DNA of 64,000 nt from Cylindrospermum stagnale PCC 7417. GTDB taxonomy: Bacteria > Cyanobacteriota > Cyanobacteriia > Cyanobacteriales > Nostocaceae. Under the pieces are notes generated by a model. It worked only from the letters and a program-made list of their open reading frames with translations. It made no database searches and had not been told where the DNA came from. The translations under genes were made by a program, and so were the position numbers. This document shows, in pieces, positions 1-8,426 of this stretch; the first letter of the stretch is position 1, and each line of letters begins with the position of its first letter. The stretch is taken from positions 1,649,001-1,713,000 of the forward strand of contig NC_019757.1 of assembly GCF_000317535.1 (NCBI RefSeq). The letters are read 5' to 3'.

Positions 1-347
1 TTGTAAGGCAAACGTTGGGGCCACTCAATCGCTACAATTCCCGGCATGACTTCAACGCCTTCCCAATAAGTTTCTAAATTCAAAGCGGCAACTTCATTTG
101 CTTCTAAGCGATATAGATCCAAATGGTAAAGCGGGAGGCGTCCTTCGGTGTACTCGTTAATCAGGGTAAACGTGGGACTGACAATCGATTCAGTGATACC
201 CAGACCCTTACCAATACCTTGCACCAAGGTAGTTTTGCCAGCGCCTAAATCCGCTTCTAGTAAAATTACACTACCAGCAGTCAGCAATTCTCCAAGAATT
301 ACACCCAAACAGATCGTTGCTTCTGCATCTGCAAGAAAGATGTTCAT
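1..347 (-). CDS. tsaE: TsaE, tRNA threonylcarbamoyladenosine ATPase subunit (partial)
   Basis: The C-terminus lies beyond the left window edge; about 115 N-terminal residues are visible. The frame starts at an ATG (345-347) with an in-frame TAA a few codons upstream. It shows a P-loop (EADLGAGKTTL), then SPTFTLINEY and the LYHLDLYRL segment typical of TsaE, followed by the IEWPQRL stretch. In this family TsaE hydrolyses ATP and, with TsaB and TsaD, makes the t6A37 modification of ANN-decoding tRNAs. Its stop codon is not in the window. Confidence 0.92.
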   Translation of the reverse strand, partial: MNIFLADAEATICLGVILGELLTAGSVILLEADLGAGKTTLVQGIGKGLGITESIVSPTFTLINEYTEGRLPLYHLDLYRLEANEVAALNLETYWEGVEVMPGIVAIEWPQRLPY

Positions 348-384
348 ATTGGTTAGTTATCAGTGATCAATTGTCCTCTGGTCT

Positions 385-1758
385 TTATTTTCCATGATTA
401 GCCCCACTGTACCAACGTAACAAGACTTTCGCTAGTTTTGGGGGATCGTGACGTACGCAACCCGTTTCATCTTCATACAAAACATTCGCTGGCACAATTC
501 GCCGTCCTAGTTGGGTGACAGCTTCTCGATCGAGAAAAACAGGATTAGACTTTTGTTGAGCATAACGGATCAATGATTGAGCCGAGGGGGATTTTTTGTG
601 GACTAATACAGCATCAAATAGCCGTCTTTGCCCGCAAGCATCATCAATGGCGCGGATGTGGTCAGCAACAGTGTAATCTTGGGTTTCTCCCGGTTGAGTC
701 ATGATATTGCAGACATAGATGCGGGGAACGTTTGTCGCGGCGATCGCATCAGCAATTTCTGGAACCAACAAATTGGGAATCAAGCTAGTATAAAGACTAC
801 CCGGCCCAATAATAATATAGTCAGCTTCTTTAATTGCCTTAATCGCTGCTGGCAAGGCTGGCGGGTTAGCAGGAATACAACCAACTTTCAGAATTTTACC
901 CCCAGCTTTGGGAATGCTAGACTCACCCTCGATGCGGCGACCATCGGCTAATTCTGCCCAGAGGCGCACATCACTCAGGGTTGCTGGTAGCACTTGCCCC
1001 CTAACTGCTAGCACTTTAGAACTAGCAGCCACAGCCTGTTCCAAATCCCCAGTAATTTCTGTCATTGCCGTTAAAAACAAATTGCCAAAACTGTGACCCA
1101 TCAAGCCATCCCCAGCCCGAAAACGGTATTGAAACAGTTCTGTTAATAACTTTTCTTCATCTGCCAGTGCAGCTAAACAATTGCGAATATCTCCTGGTGG
1201 TAAAACTCCAAATACCTCGCGCAACCTCCCAGAAGATCCACCATCATCAGCTACCGTGACAACGGCGGTGATATTCGCGCTGTAGGTTTTCAGTCCGCGT
1301 AGCAAAGTAGAAAGTCCAGTACCACCACCAATCACCACTATTTTTGGACCTCGGTACAATCGGTGATGTGCCAGTAGAACATCTATAAGTTCTTCTTCTT
1401 CGCCTCCTGGTCTTAGTACCTTAGTAATTGAGCCTACAGTACGGGATTGCCCCCAAAGCACCAACAGCACGCCGAACAGGATTACCAAAGGGCCGCTGAC
1501 ATAGTTGGGTAAAATGTTGGTGATCACTCCCAGAAAATTCCTCACCAACTCCAGCGCCCAAAAAATAGGAGTTAGCTTAATCCAAATAGCCAACCCCAAA
1601 CTTGCCAGCACTACACCGCTAACACTAATTAGCAACCAACGTTTTACTGATATTCCAGGAGATAACCACTTGAACCACTGGTTCACCCGATGAGAAGTGC
1701 GACTGCGCGATTGTTTTTGCAGGGCGTTGAGGGCTTGTCTGAGAAAACCGATTGACAT
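385..1758 (-). CDS. yvcK: YvcK-family protein (CofD-like, UDP-sugar binding), membrane anchored
   Basis: The 457-residue protein has two hydrophobic segments near the N-terminus (about residues 40-62 and 85-105) and then a cytoplasmic YvcK/CofD-like domain. The domain opens with the glycine-rich [14 protein letters not shown], followed by [26 protein letters not shown] and HSFGNLFL. In Bacillus YvcK binds UDP-GlcNAc and links carbon source to cell-wall synthesis and shape; a similar role here is inferred by family. The N-terminal membrane anchor is absent from the Bacillus protein and appears to be the cyanobacterial form. It is divergent from ruvC with about 175 bp between the starts. Confidence 0.88.
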   Translation of the reverse strand: MSIGFLRQALNALQKQSRSRTSHRVNQWFKWLSPGISVKRWLLISVSGVVLASLGLAIWIKLTPIFWALELVRNFLGVITNILPNYVSGPLVILFGVLLVLWGQSRTVGSITKVLRPGGEEEELIDVLLAHHRLYRGPKIVVIGGGTGLSTLLRGLKTYSANITAVVTVADDGGSSGRLREVFGVLPPGDIRNCLAALADEEKLLTELFQYRFRAGDGLMGHSFGNLFLTAMTEITGDLEQAVAASSKVLAVRGQVLPATLSDVRLWAELADGRRIEGESSIPKAGGKILKVGCIPANPPALPAAIKAIKEADYIIIGPGSLYTSLIPNLLVPEIADAIAATNVPRIYVCNIMTQPGETQDYTVADHIRAIDDACGQRRLFDAVLVHKKSPSAQSLIRYAQQKSNPVFLDREAVTQLGRRIVPANVLYEDETGCVRHDPPKLAKVLLRWYSGANHGK

Positions 1759-1932
1759 ACCTGATTTGGAGCAGTGCTACAAAAAATGTTTAACAGAAAA
1801 TGTACACCACCTGGTTCAAAGACCAAGTGTGAAATTATTATAGTTATCAACTCTCTTGGACTTCGATTAAGTCTAAGAGAGTTGTCAGTATTGCCAGCCA
1901 AATAACACCCTGGATTAGTCAGAACGAATTTA

Positions 1933-2424
1933 ATGGAAAAGCGAATTTTAGGAATAGATCCGGGACTGGCAATTGTCGGATTTGGGCTAATTACCTGCAC
2001 ACAAAACGAAGCTAAAGCACAAGATACAACCGTAAAAATGCTGGATTTTGGGGTAATCCGTACGTCTGCCGATGCAGAAATGGGACAACGGTTGTGTACC
2101 TTATTCGACGATTTGCACACCCTGATGGAGGAATTTAAACCAGATTTGGTTGCAATTGAGAAATTATTCTTCTATCGTATGTCAAATACTATCCTAGTTG
2201 CACAGGCAAGGGGTGTATTAATTTTAGTTTTGGGCCAGCTTCGTCTCCCATATATAGAGTTTACCCCAGCACAAATAAAGCAAGCTTTAACGGGGTACGG
2301 GAATGCAGATAAGGCTGAAGTGCAAGATGCCGTAGCCCAAGCCTTGGATTTAGATGATATTCCCAAGCCTGATGATGCTTCAGACGCTTTGGCTGTAGCC
2401 CTAACTGCTTGGTATCAGTTATAG
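1933..2424 (+). CDS. ruvC: Holliday junction resolvase RuvC
   Basis: At 163 residues this is the normal RuvC length. The N-terminal ILGIDPG carries the first catalytic Asp, VAIEKLFF the catalytic Glu, and [11 protein letters not shown] the C-terminal acidic residues of the RNase H-fold active site. RuvC is a dimer that cuts Holliday junctions delivered by RuvAB during recombination repair. The ATG at 1933 fits the family N-terminus exactly ([11 protein letters not shown]). A TA-flanked mobile element begins about 30 bp after the stop codon. Confidence 0.96.
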   Translation: MEKRILGIDPGLAIVGFGLITCTQNEAKAQDTTVKMLDFGVIRTSADAEMGQRLCTLFDDLHTLMEEFKPDLVAIEKLFFYRMSNTILVAQARGVLILVLGQLRLPYIEFTPAQIKQALTGYGNADKAEVQDAVAQALDLDDIPKPDDASDALAVALTAWYQL

Positions 2425-2455
2425 AGTTGTACAACGAGAATAATTAACTGAACTA

Positions 2456-2687
2456 TAGCAATCCTATTTGAGTTGTGTATCCCTTCGGGAGCGGTCGGCA
2501 TTACAGCAGTATTTTTTTAACGTAGACGCGGAGCGGCGTGCCGCAGGCTACCACTCCAGACGCAGAGAGGAGGCAGCGCGTTGCGGGGGTTCCAAGAGTT
2601 GTAGCGACTGCCGTCGCAGAGGAAGAGAAAAAAGAGATGTGATGCCTACGGCTCCCGAAGGGATACACATCTAATTTAGGATCGCTA
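2456..2687. mobile_element. MITE, TA-flanked family, copy 1 (with nested repeat)
   Basis: The unit has imperfect terminal inverted repeats of about 37 bp (outer bases TAGCAATCCTA, inner part TGTGTATCCCTTCGGGAGC) and is flanked by TA on both sides (2454-2455, 2688-2689). It matches 6899-7082 in reverse orientation almost base for base. This copy has roughly 48 extra bp near 2505-2552 that contain a separate GC-rich palindromic repeat (GCGGCGTGCCGC core). It encodes nothing convincing. The TA duplication suggests mobilisation by an IS630/Tc1-mariner-type transposase, which is an inference. Confidence 0.85.
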
Positions 2688-2790
2688 TAGAGAGTAATTA
2701 TCAGTGGGCAGAAGAATTTTTTCGTCAACAAAATATTTGTCCTTGACGACAACAATTAGTAAAAAATGCTAAGTTACAGTTTTTCAACTT

Positions 2791-3508
2791 TCATGATTTT
2801 TCTGCTTCCCAAGATTTCAAGCTAGCTTTACGCTCTCTCCAATCTGGCATTACATTACCTAGTGCTTTCCAAAAGGCATTACCGTGATGGCGGTGTAATT
2901 AAGTGGACTAATTCATGAGCGACTACATATTCCAGAACCGCCACAGGAGCGTGAACTAAATGCCAATTGATGCGAATTATGCCATCTTTGCCACAGGTTC
3001 CCCAAACTTGTTTTTGCTCGGAAAGCTTGACATTTGGTAGCGTGAGCCCTAACTTATTTGCATAAATTTTGGCGAAATGCTTAATGTCCTGCAAAACGCG
3101 ATCGCATTTCCACGTAATCAAAGCAAGCTCAATCGCCTCCTGTTGCTGAATTTGAGTCAATTGCTGTGGTACTTGGATATAAAAGCGGCTTTTGCAAGTA
3201 ATCATTACCTGTTTTACATCGGCTGACTCTATCTGCAACATTAAGCTACGTCCCCGGTACATCACCTTTGCCCCACTAATGTAACCCTGGGGAATTTCTG
3301 GTGAATGCTTTGGGCGACAATCTTCAACAGCATTAAATAGCCAGCGCCGTTTGCTATCAAGAAAATCGGTAATTTCTTCAGAGGGAGTATCAGGTGGTGC
3401 AACAACTTCTACAGCTTCAGGGGTAACAATGATGCGCTGGTTTTTAATGCGATTACTATAGCGCACAGTGTAGGGAATGCTGGTTTGACCAATTTGTAAA
3501 ATAGGCAT
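2791..3508 (-). pseudogene. YgjP/DUF45-type zinc metallopeptidase, frameshifted
   Basis: The open frame from the ATG at 3508 ends at 2879 (209 aa), just after the zinc motif HELVHL. Shifting by one base near 2890 restores a typical C-terminus, reading HRHHGNAFWKALG and running to a TGA at 2791. That segment carries the third zinc-ligand His expected in this family. The upstream part matches the family (RIKNQRIIVTPE, VWGTCGKDGIIRINWHLV). The truncated product would keep HExxH but lose the third ligand and the closing helix, so it is probably inactive unless the shift is a sequencing error or is recoded. Confidence 0.8.
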
Positions 3509-3593
3509 AACAATAAATCAGACATCTTTTTATATCGGCGGTTAGAAACCGCAACTACACAGGCAAAACCCACCTGCGTGGGTTTAAAACTTA

Positions 3594-3710
3594 GAGGATG
3601 TCTGAAAAGTATCAAAATTGATCGAGATCCCCCCAACCCCCCTTTTTTAAGGGGGGCTTTTAACTCTCTTTTACCCCTTTTTTAAGGGGGCCGCCGCAGG
3701 CGGGGGGATC
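3594..3710. repeat. TNA-flanked MITE family, truncated copy A
   Basis: The left end GAGGATGTCTGAAAAGTATC and the adjoining TGATCGAGATCCCCCC match one arm of the complete copies at 9613-9849, 17740-17935 and 51884-52125. The G/C-rich middle (AAGGGGGGC blocks) is present, but the opposite arm is missing, so this copy is deleted at its right end. A TTA precedes it, consistent with the TNA target site. Just upstream (about 3528-3588) is another short palindromic repeat with GGTTAGAAACC and ACCCACCTGCGTGGGT arms. Confidence 0.7.
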
Positions 3711-3748
3711 TTATCCGAACCGTATTGACTCAATATCTTCTCTCTACG

Positions 3749-3894
3749 GTGTACACACATCCTTATCTAGAGTGAATTACAACCATAAAAACAAGATGTA
3801 ACCAGAAATCCAGTCCCCCTCATCGCTTGCGGGGAGGGGTTAAGGGTGGGGTTGTATGTCCATAAACGGGCAATTTTCAGACTTGTGTGTACAC
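3749..3894. repeat. Short inverted-repeat element with GTGTACACACA ends
   Basis: Perfect 11-bp terminal arms (GTGTACACACA at 3749-3759, TGTGTGTACAC at 3884-3894) enclose about 124 bp that contain a G-rich block near 3830-3855. It has no coding capacity. It could be a third kind of non-autonomous element, but only one copy is visible. Together with the repeat at 3594-3710 it fills most of the 530-bp gap before the cytochrome gene. Confidence 0.45.
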
Positions 3895-4039
3895 GATAGC
3901 CCAAAATCTGGGACGGGTGAGGATACCCATCCCACAAGAAAAGAAAAGCGCCCCTATTCCAGATAAAGACTAGATTTTAAGACATTTCTCAGACTACAAT
4001 CTCTTTAAAATTAGCATAGACGATTATCATTTCATATCT

Positions 4040-4633
4040 ATGAATTCTCCCTTAAAATCTCGCAAGTTACCAACTCAAGCAATAGGGGCCAAGATATTCC
4101 ATTCCTGCAATATCGTTAGCCTGTTTCTCATGCTTACCAGTGGACTCCAAATTTACAACGCCAACCCGGTTTTTGGTGGACGTGCAGGCTTACATATTCC
4201 TCCCATATTTACCTTAGGTGCTTGGTTAGCGGGGGGTAGACACTGGCATTTTGCCGCTATGTGGCTCTTTTCGCTCAATTTATTATGGTATGGAATTTAT
4301 GTTTTAATTACCCGACGTTGGCGACATCGCTTTGTGGGAGTTAATGACCTTAAAGCATTGCAAAAAAGTCAAAACTCCCAGCGGTTAATTTATGCTTGGC
4401 ACCGCATCGCCTATACAGCAATTATTCCTATATTGCTACTAGCTTTACTGACCGGAATAGGAATGTATAAACCTGCTCAATTTCCTTGGATTTTGGATAT
4501 GTTCGGCAGTTGGCAAGCGCTGCGAATTGTTCATTTTGCCTCAGTACCAATGGTTATCTTATTTGCCGTAATTCATTCTCTATTAGGAAGGCAAGCTGGG
4601 GGTGATAAACTCACAGAATCAATGTTTTGGTAA
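4040..4633 (+). CDS. Cytochrome b561/Ni-hydrogenase-type b subunit, membrane protein
   Basis: The 197-residue protein has four hydrophobic helices. His residues lie where the PF01292-type di-heme cytochrome b fold places its ligands: KIFHSCNIVS in helix 1, YAWHRIAYTA, and VHFASVPMVILFAVIHSLLG in the last helix. Such proteins pass electrons between the quinone pool and a periplasmic partner. The next gene, five bases downstream, is a molybdopterin oxidoreductase, so the two probably form one membrane-linked redox enzyme. The family call is firm; partner and substrate are inferred. Confidence 0.8.
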   Translation: MNSPLKSRKLPTQAIGAKIFHSCNIVSLFLMLTSGLQIYNANPVFGGRAGLHIPPIFTLGAWLAGGRHWHFAAMWLFSLNLLWYGIYVLITRRWRHRFVGVNDLKALQKSQNSQRLIYAWHRIAYTAIIPILLLALLTGIGMYKPAQFPWILDMFGSWQALRIVHFASVPMVILFAVIHSLLGRQAGGDKLTESMFW

Positions 4634-4638
4634 AACCA

Positions 4639-5379
4639 ATGTCCCATAAAGAAGATATCAACTTAATTCGTGTAAACCGTCCTCAATTAACTCGCCGGAA
4701 ATTTTTACAACTTTCGGGAATTTCTAGTGTGAGTTTATTTCTCGGTGGTTGTGGTACACCAGCATTAGAAGACTTAGTGGGTAAACTTTCTGAACCGCTG
4801 AATCAGAAGGTTGAAGGCTTAATATTTAAACCACAAAAACTTGTACCGGAATTTTCTGCTAGTGAAATTGAACCAGAAGCATTAATAATTAATACTTTCC
4901 GGGCTACTCCCATCATTGACCCAGCAAAATACCGTTTAATTATTGATGGTGAAGTAAATAATCCCCTCAGCCTCAGCCTAGCAGACATTCAGGCTTTGCC
5001 GCAAACTTCCATGATTATTCGTCACGTTTGTGTAGAAGGTTGGGCGGCGATCGTACAATGGGGTGGCGTAGGTATGCGAGAAATTGTTGCTCTCTCCCAA
5101 CCTAAAGCAAATGTCCAGTATGCTTACTTTAAATCGGCTGATGGCTACTACGAAAGTTGGGATATAGCTTCAGCGCTACATCCCCAAACTTTATTAGCTT
5201 ATCAAAAAAACGGCGAACCTTTGCCAGTAGAAAATGGTGCGCCCTTGCGTTTAGCTTCGCCGATTAAACTTGGTTATAAGCAGAGTAAGTGGGTTACTCA
5301 AATTACTCTAGCTAATTATTTTTCACCTTTTAAGGGCTACTGGGAGGATCAGGGTTACGAATGGTTTGCAGGACTGTGA
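4639..5379 (+). CDS. Molybdopterin-dependent oxidoreductase (SUOX fold), Tat-type lipoprotein
   Basis: I chose the ATG at 4639 over a TTG at 4627 that overlaps the previous gene. The N-terminus has a twin-arginine motif (TRRKFLQLSG) followed by a hydrophobic stretch and a lipobox (LGGC), indicating folded export and lipid anchoring. The central RHVCVEGW contains the Cys that ligates Mo in sulfite-oxidase-fold enzymes, and GYYESWDI and ENGAPLRL are typical of the fold. MsrP (YedY), which repairs methionine sulfoxide, belongs to this fold, but the partner here is a PF01292-type cytochrome rather than an MsrQ-like one, so the substrate is open. Confidence 0.82.
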   Translation: MSHKEDINLIRVNRPQLTRRKFLQLSGISSVSLFLGGCGTPALEDLVGKLSEPLNQKVEGLIFKPQKLVPEFSASEIEPEALIINTFRATPIIDPAKYRLIIDGEVNNPLSLSLADIQALPQTSMIIRHVCVEGWAAIVQWGGVGMREIVALSQPKANVQYAYFKSADGYYESWDIASALHPQTLLAYQKNGEPLPVENGAPLRLASPIKLGYKQSKWVTQITLANYFSPFKGYWEDQGYEWFAGL

Positions 5380-5455
5380 ATATTTTGTAATCAGGAATAG
5401 TAATTAATCTGACTGTTTCTCATTACCTCCAAATCTTAATTTTTGAACATTGAAA

Positions 5456-6901
5456 ATGAACTTTTTTGATAAATTAAATAGTCAGATATCGCGAAGTCAA
5501 AGCTTACTATTTGTAGGACTTGACCCAAACCCAGAGATGATGCCTGCTCGTTATGCATCTCCAAATCTCATCACTGGGTTGGAAAATTGGTTACAATTCA
5601 TTATTGCCGAAACTGCTGATTTTGTTTGTGCTTATAAGCCTACACTTGGCTTTTACGAAGCTTTAGGTGTTCCCGGTTTAGAATTACTGCTCAAAACTTT
5701 GGCAGTTATCCCGGCACATATTCCGATTATTTTAGATGCCAAACATAGTGACTTAAATACTAGCACCATCTGCGCTCACACTATGTTTACAGAATGGCAG
5801 ATAGATGCTATTACTCTCAGTCCCTATACTGGACAAGATCACGTAGCGCCGTTTTTGGTTTATCCTGATAAAGCTGTGTTTATTTTGTGTTGTACTTCTA
5901 ACCCAGGTGCAGCCGCTTTACAGCAATATCCTAGCAAAGAATCACCTCTTTATTTACAGGTAGTCAAGGAATCAAAAAATTGGGGTACTCCAGAACAATT
6001 GGGTTTGGAAGTAGGAACCACAAATGCTAATGCTTTGGCGCTGATTCGGGCAATTGCTCCTGAACGGATCATCATGGCACGTAGCATTTGGGCTGAGGGT
6101 AGTAATCTTAAAGAAATTTTGGCAGCAGGCTTGAATGCTAACGGTGACGGTTTGCTAATTCCTGTACCTCAAGATATGTTAGGAAAGCCAAAATTATCTC
6201 AGGCAATTCAGTCTTTACATTCAGAAATTAATCAAATCCGAACTGAAATTATCTGGGATGGTTCGACCTGTTCTGTGTGGTTTCCTGATATTTGTTTTTT
6301 AGATCAGCATCCTCACCAAGATTTGATTTTGCAACTTTATGATATTGGTTGCATTATGTTTGGTGACTATGTCCAAGCATCTGGAGCGACTTTTCCTTAT
6401 TACATCGACTTACGGAAGATTATTTCCAATCCTCAAGTTTTTAATCAAGTGATCGTTGCCTATGAAGAAATTTTAAAAAATCTGACTTTTGATAGATTAG
6501 CAGGTATTCCCTATGGTTCTTTACCTACTGCAACTGGTTTGTCCTTGCGCCTTGATTGTCCGATGATTTTTCCCCGGAAAGAGGTGAAAGCACACGGAAC
6601 TCGGAAGTTAATTGAGGGTGATTTCCATCCTGGTGAAACGGTCGTGGTAGTTGATGATATTCTGATTAGTGGCAAAAGTGTCATGGAAGGAGCAGAAAAG
6701 TTAAAATCAGCGGGATTAAATGTTAATGATATTGTGGTATTCATTGACCATGAACAAGGTGTAAAAGATAAATTACAACAGAATGGTTATCTGGGTCACT
6801 CGGTTTTAACTATTTCAGAAATTGTCACTACTCTGCATCAAGCAGGACGGATAAATAATGAGCAATTTTTAGCTTTTACAGAAAGCAATGAGGGTATATA
6901 G
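5456..6901 (+). CDS. pyrF-pyrE: Bifunctional OMP decarboxylase / orotate phosphoribosyltransferase
   Basis: The protein fuses the last two enzymes of UMP synthesis. Residues 1-270 are OMP decarboxylase of the longer type (FVGLDPNPEMMP, LDAKHSDLNT, MARSIWAEG). Residues 280-481 are OPRT, with the PRPP-binding loop VVVVDDILISGKSV. This order (PyrF then PyrE) is opposite to the animal UMP synthase. I prefer the ATG at 5456 to the TTG two codons earlier; no clear Shine-Dalgarno is visible. The TAG stop (6899-6901) is formed by the first bases of the inserted element at 6899-7082, so the native C-terminus may have been slightly different. Confidence 0.93.
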   Translation: MNFFDKLNSQISRSQSLLFVGLDPNPEMMPARYASPNLITGLENWLQFIIAETADFVCAYKPTLGFYEALGVPGLELLLKTLAVIPAHIPIILDAKHSDLNTSTICAHTMFTEWQIDAITLSPYTGQDHVAPFLVYPDKAVFILCCTSNPGAAALQQYPSKESPLYLQVVKESKNWGTPEQLGLEVGTTNANALALIRAIAPERIIMARSIWAEGSNLKEILAAGLNANGDGLLIPVPQDMLGKPKLSQAIQSLHSEINQIRTEIIWDGSTCSVWFPDICFLDQHPHQDLILQLYDIGCIMFGDYVQASGATFPYYIDLRKIISNPQVFNQVIVAYEEILKNLTFDRLAGIPYGSLPTATGLSLRLDCPMIFPRKEVKAHGTRKLIEGDFHPGETVVVVDDILISGKSVMEGAEKLKSAGLNVNDIVVFIDHEQGVKDKLQQNGYLGHSVLTISEIVTTLHQAGRINNEQFLAFTESNEGI

Positions 6902-7082
6902 CGATCCTAAATAAGATGTGTATCCCTTCGGGAGCCGTAGGCATCACATCTCTTTTTTATCTTCCTCTGCGACGGCAGTCGCTACAACTCTTGGAACCCC
7001 CGCAACGCGCTGCCTCCTCTCTGCGTCTCTGCGGTAATGCCGACCGCTCCCGAAGGGATACACAACTCAAATAGGATTGCTA
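6899..7082. mobile_element. MITE, TA-flanked family, copy 2
   Basis: This is the reverse complement of 2456-2687, nearly identical but without the 48-bp nested insert. The ends are TAGCGATCCTA and TAGGATTGCTA with a TA duplication outside each (6897-6898, 7083-7084). It inserted at the extreme 3' end of pyrF-pyrE and contributes its stop codon. It has no open reading frame of its own. Confidence 0.85.
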
Positions 7083-7121
7083 TATAAATACAACAAATTG
7101 CCCAGAATTTCGCTTTTCTAA

Positions 7122-7149
7122 GTTGAGACGTTGCATGGAACGTCTCAAC
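7122..7149. repeat. Palindrome GTTGAGACGTTGC/GAACGTCTCAAC, copy 1
   Basis: A near-perfect 28-bp palindrome (GAGACGTT and AACGTCTC arms around GCATGG). The same core recurs at 36639-36666. It lies between the MITE and the permease gene and could form a hairpin in RNA, but no T-run follows it. Confidence 0.6.
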
Positions 7150-7214
7150 AGTGTGGTCTATTCAAGTAGTTTGCAGTAGCTGCAACTTCCAGTTTTTAGG
7201 TAATTTTAAAATTG

Positions 7215-8315
7215 ATGATTATGAATTTGTCTCTCAATCAACTACTTAAATGGTTAATTTTTACGCTGCTATTTCCGCTAATCTTTCTTAATGTTTGGCT
7301 AGTATTTAAGTTTTTTAAATATTTTCAGCCATTAGTGACAATTTTTGTCTTAGCGACTTTGTTTGCCTTCATTTTAAACTATCCGGCTTCTCTTCTCCAG
7401 AAACGAGGACTTAAACGCAACTATGCAGTGGCGTTAGTTTTTATATTAGCATTGCTGATTTTAGTCGCGGTGGGTATCACGTTGCTACCCGTTGCGTTAG
7501 AGCAATTTAATGAAATGGCTAAACTCTTTCCCCAATGGGTTGATTCTAGTGAGGAAAAACTCCAGAGTTTGAATGATTTGGTTTTTGACCAGAAATTAAG
7601 AGTTAATTTAAGCCAGTTATTAACTAATATCATTAACCGCTTACCTGATGAATTAGAGCATTTGGGAAATCAAATCTTCAGCATTGTTGTAGATACTATT
7701 GATAGTATTTCTGAGGCATTAATTACAGTAGTACTAACTTTTTATCTATTATTAGATGGTGAGAGACTTTCAGAGTCAATACTGAAAAAATTACCATTAA
7801 ATTTTGGTCAGTTTTTGAGAAATTCTCTTCAGCAAAATTTCCAGAATTATTTGATTGGTCAGGTAAGTTTGGCTTTGCTGATGGGACTTTCGGAAACGTT
7901 GATGTTTTTAGTTTTTCGAGTTCAGTTTGGTTTATTGTTTGGTTTAGGGGTTGGGCTTTTGAGCTTAATTCCTTTTGGTGATGTTGTTAGTTTGGTTATC
8001 ATAATTTTAATTATAGCTTCCCATGACTTTTGGTTAGCAGTGAAGATTTTTGCGGTAGCTATTGTTATTGACCAGTTAATTGATCAGGCGATCGCACCGC
8101 GTCTTTTAGGTAAGTTTACGGGAATTAGACCAATATGGGTAATAATTTCTTTACTTGTCGGCACTTATATCGCCGGGGTGTTGGGTTTGCTAATAGCAGT
8201 ACCAGTGGCGGGTTTAATCAAAGATGCGATTGACGCTTTATCTAGTGATATTGATCACGCTGTTGAGGGTGAAGGTGTAGCAGAAATGTTAACTGAGGAG
8301 TCAGCAACGCAGTGA
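7215..8315 (+). CDS. AI-2E family transporter (PerM-type permease)
   Basis: A 366-residue membrane protein. Hydrophobic helices lie at about residues 10-30, 35-52 and 65-90, followed by a soluble amphipathic region (about 95-150) and then five more helices. This is the arrangement of the AI-2E exporter/PerM family. The C-terminal GIRPIWVIISLLVG and GVLGLLIAVPVAGL are family signatures. Transported substrates vary widely (autoinducer-2, Na+/H+, unknown), so no substrate is assigned. The ATGs at 7215 and 7221 are both possible starts. Confidence 0.85.
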   Translation: MIMNLSLNQLLKWLIFTLLFPLIFLNVWLVFKFFKYFQPLVTIFVLATLFAFILNYPASLLQKRGLKRNYAVALVFILALLILVAVGITLLPVALEQFNEMAKLFPQWVDSSEEKLQSLNDLVFDQKLRVNLSQLLTNIINRLPDELEHLGNQIFSIVVDTIDSISEALITVVLTFYLLLDGERLSESILKKLPLNFGQFLRNSLQQNFQNYLIGQVSLALLMGLSETLMFLVFRVQFGLLFGLGVGLLSLIPFGDVVSLVIIILIIASHDFWLAVKIFAVAIVIDQLIDQAIAPRLLGKFTGIRPIWVIISLLVGTYIAGVLGLLIAVPVAGLIKDAIDALSSDIDHAVEGEGVAEMLTEESATQ

Positions 8316-8319
8316 ATTG

Positions 8320-8355
8320 GCGCGATCGCTTCGAGCGGGCGCTCCGCGCGATCGC
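8320..8355. repeat. HIP1-ended palindrome
   Basis: Two GCGCGATCGC blocks, each containing the HIP1 octamer, face each other around GAGCG/CGCTC arms to make a near-perfect 36-bp palindrome just after the permease stop codon. HIP1 is abundant in cyanobacterial genomes; here the placement would allow a strong hairpin in the 3' UTR. Confidence 0.6.
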
Positions 8356-8426
8356 TTTGCGTCATCGCCTTTCTAGCTTTGGTATAAAATGTGAAAGCTT
8401 CCTAGTTCAGTGAAAATACGACGAAT

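Noticed and set aside
2468-2755. Open frames inside the TA-flanked element
   Set aside because: They run through terminal repeats and the nested palindrome; codon use is not protein-like and the other copy does not conserve them.
4627-4638. TTG start for the molybdopterin oxidoreductase
   Set aside because: It would overlap the previous stop; the ATG at 4639 gives normal spacing before the Tat motif.
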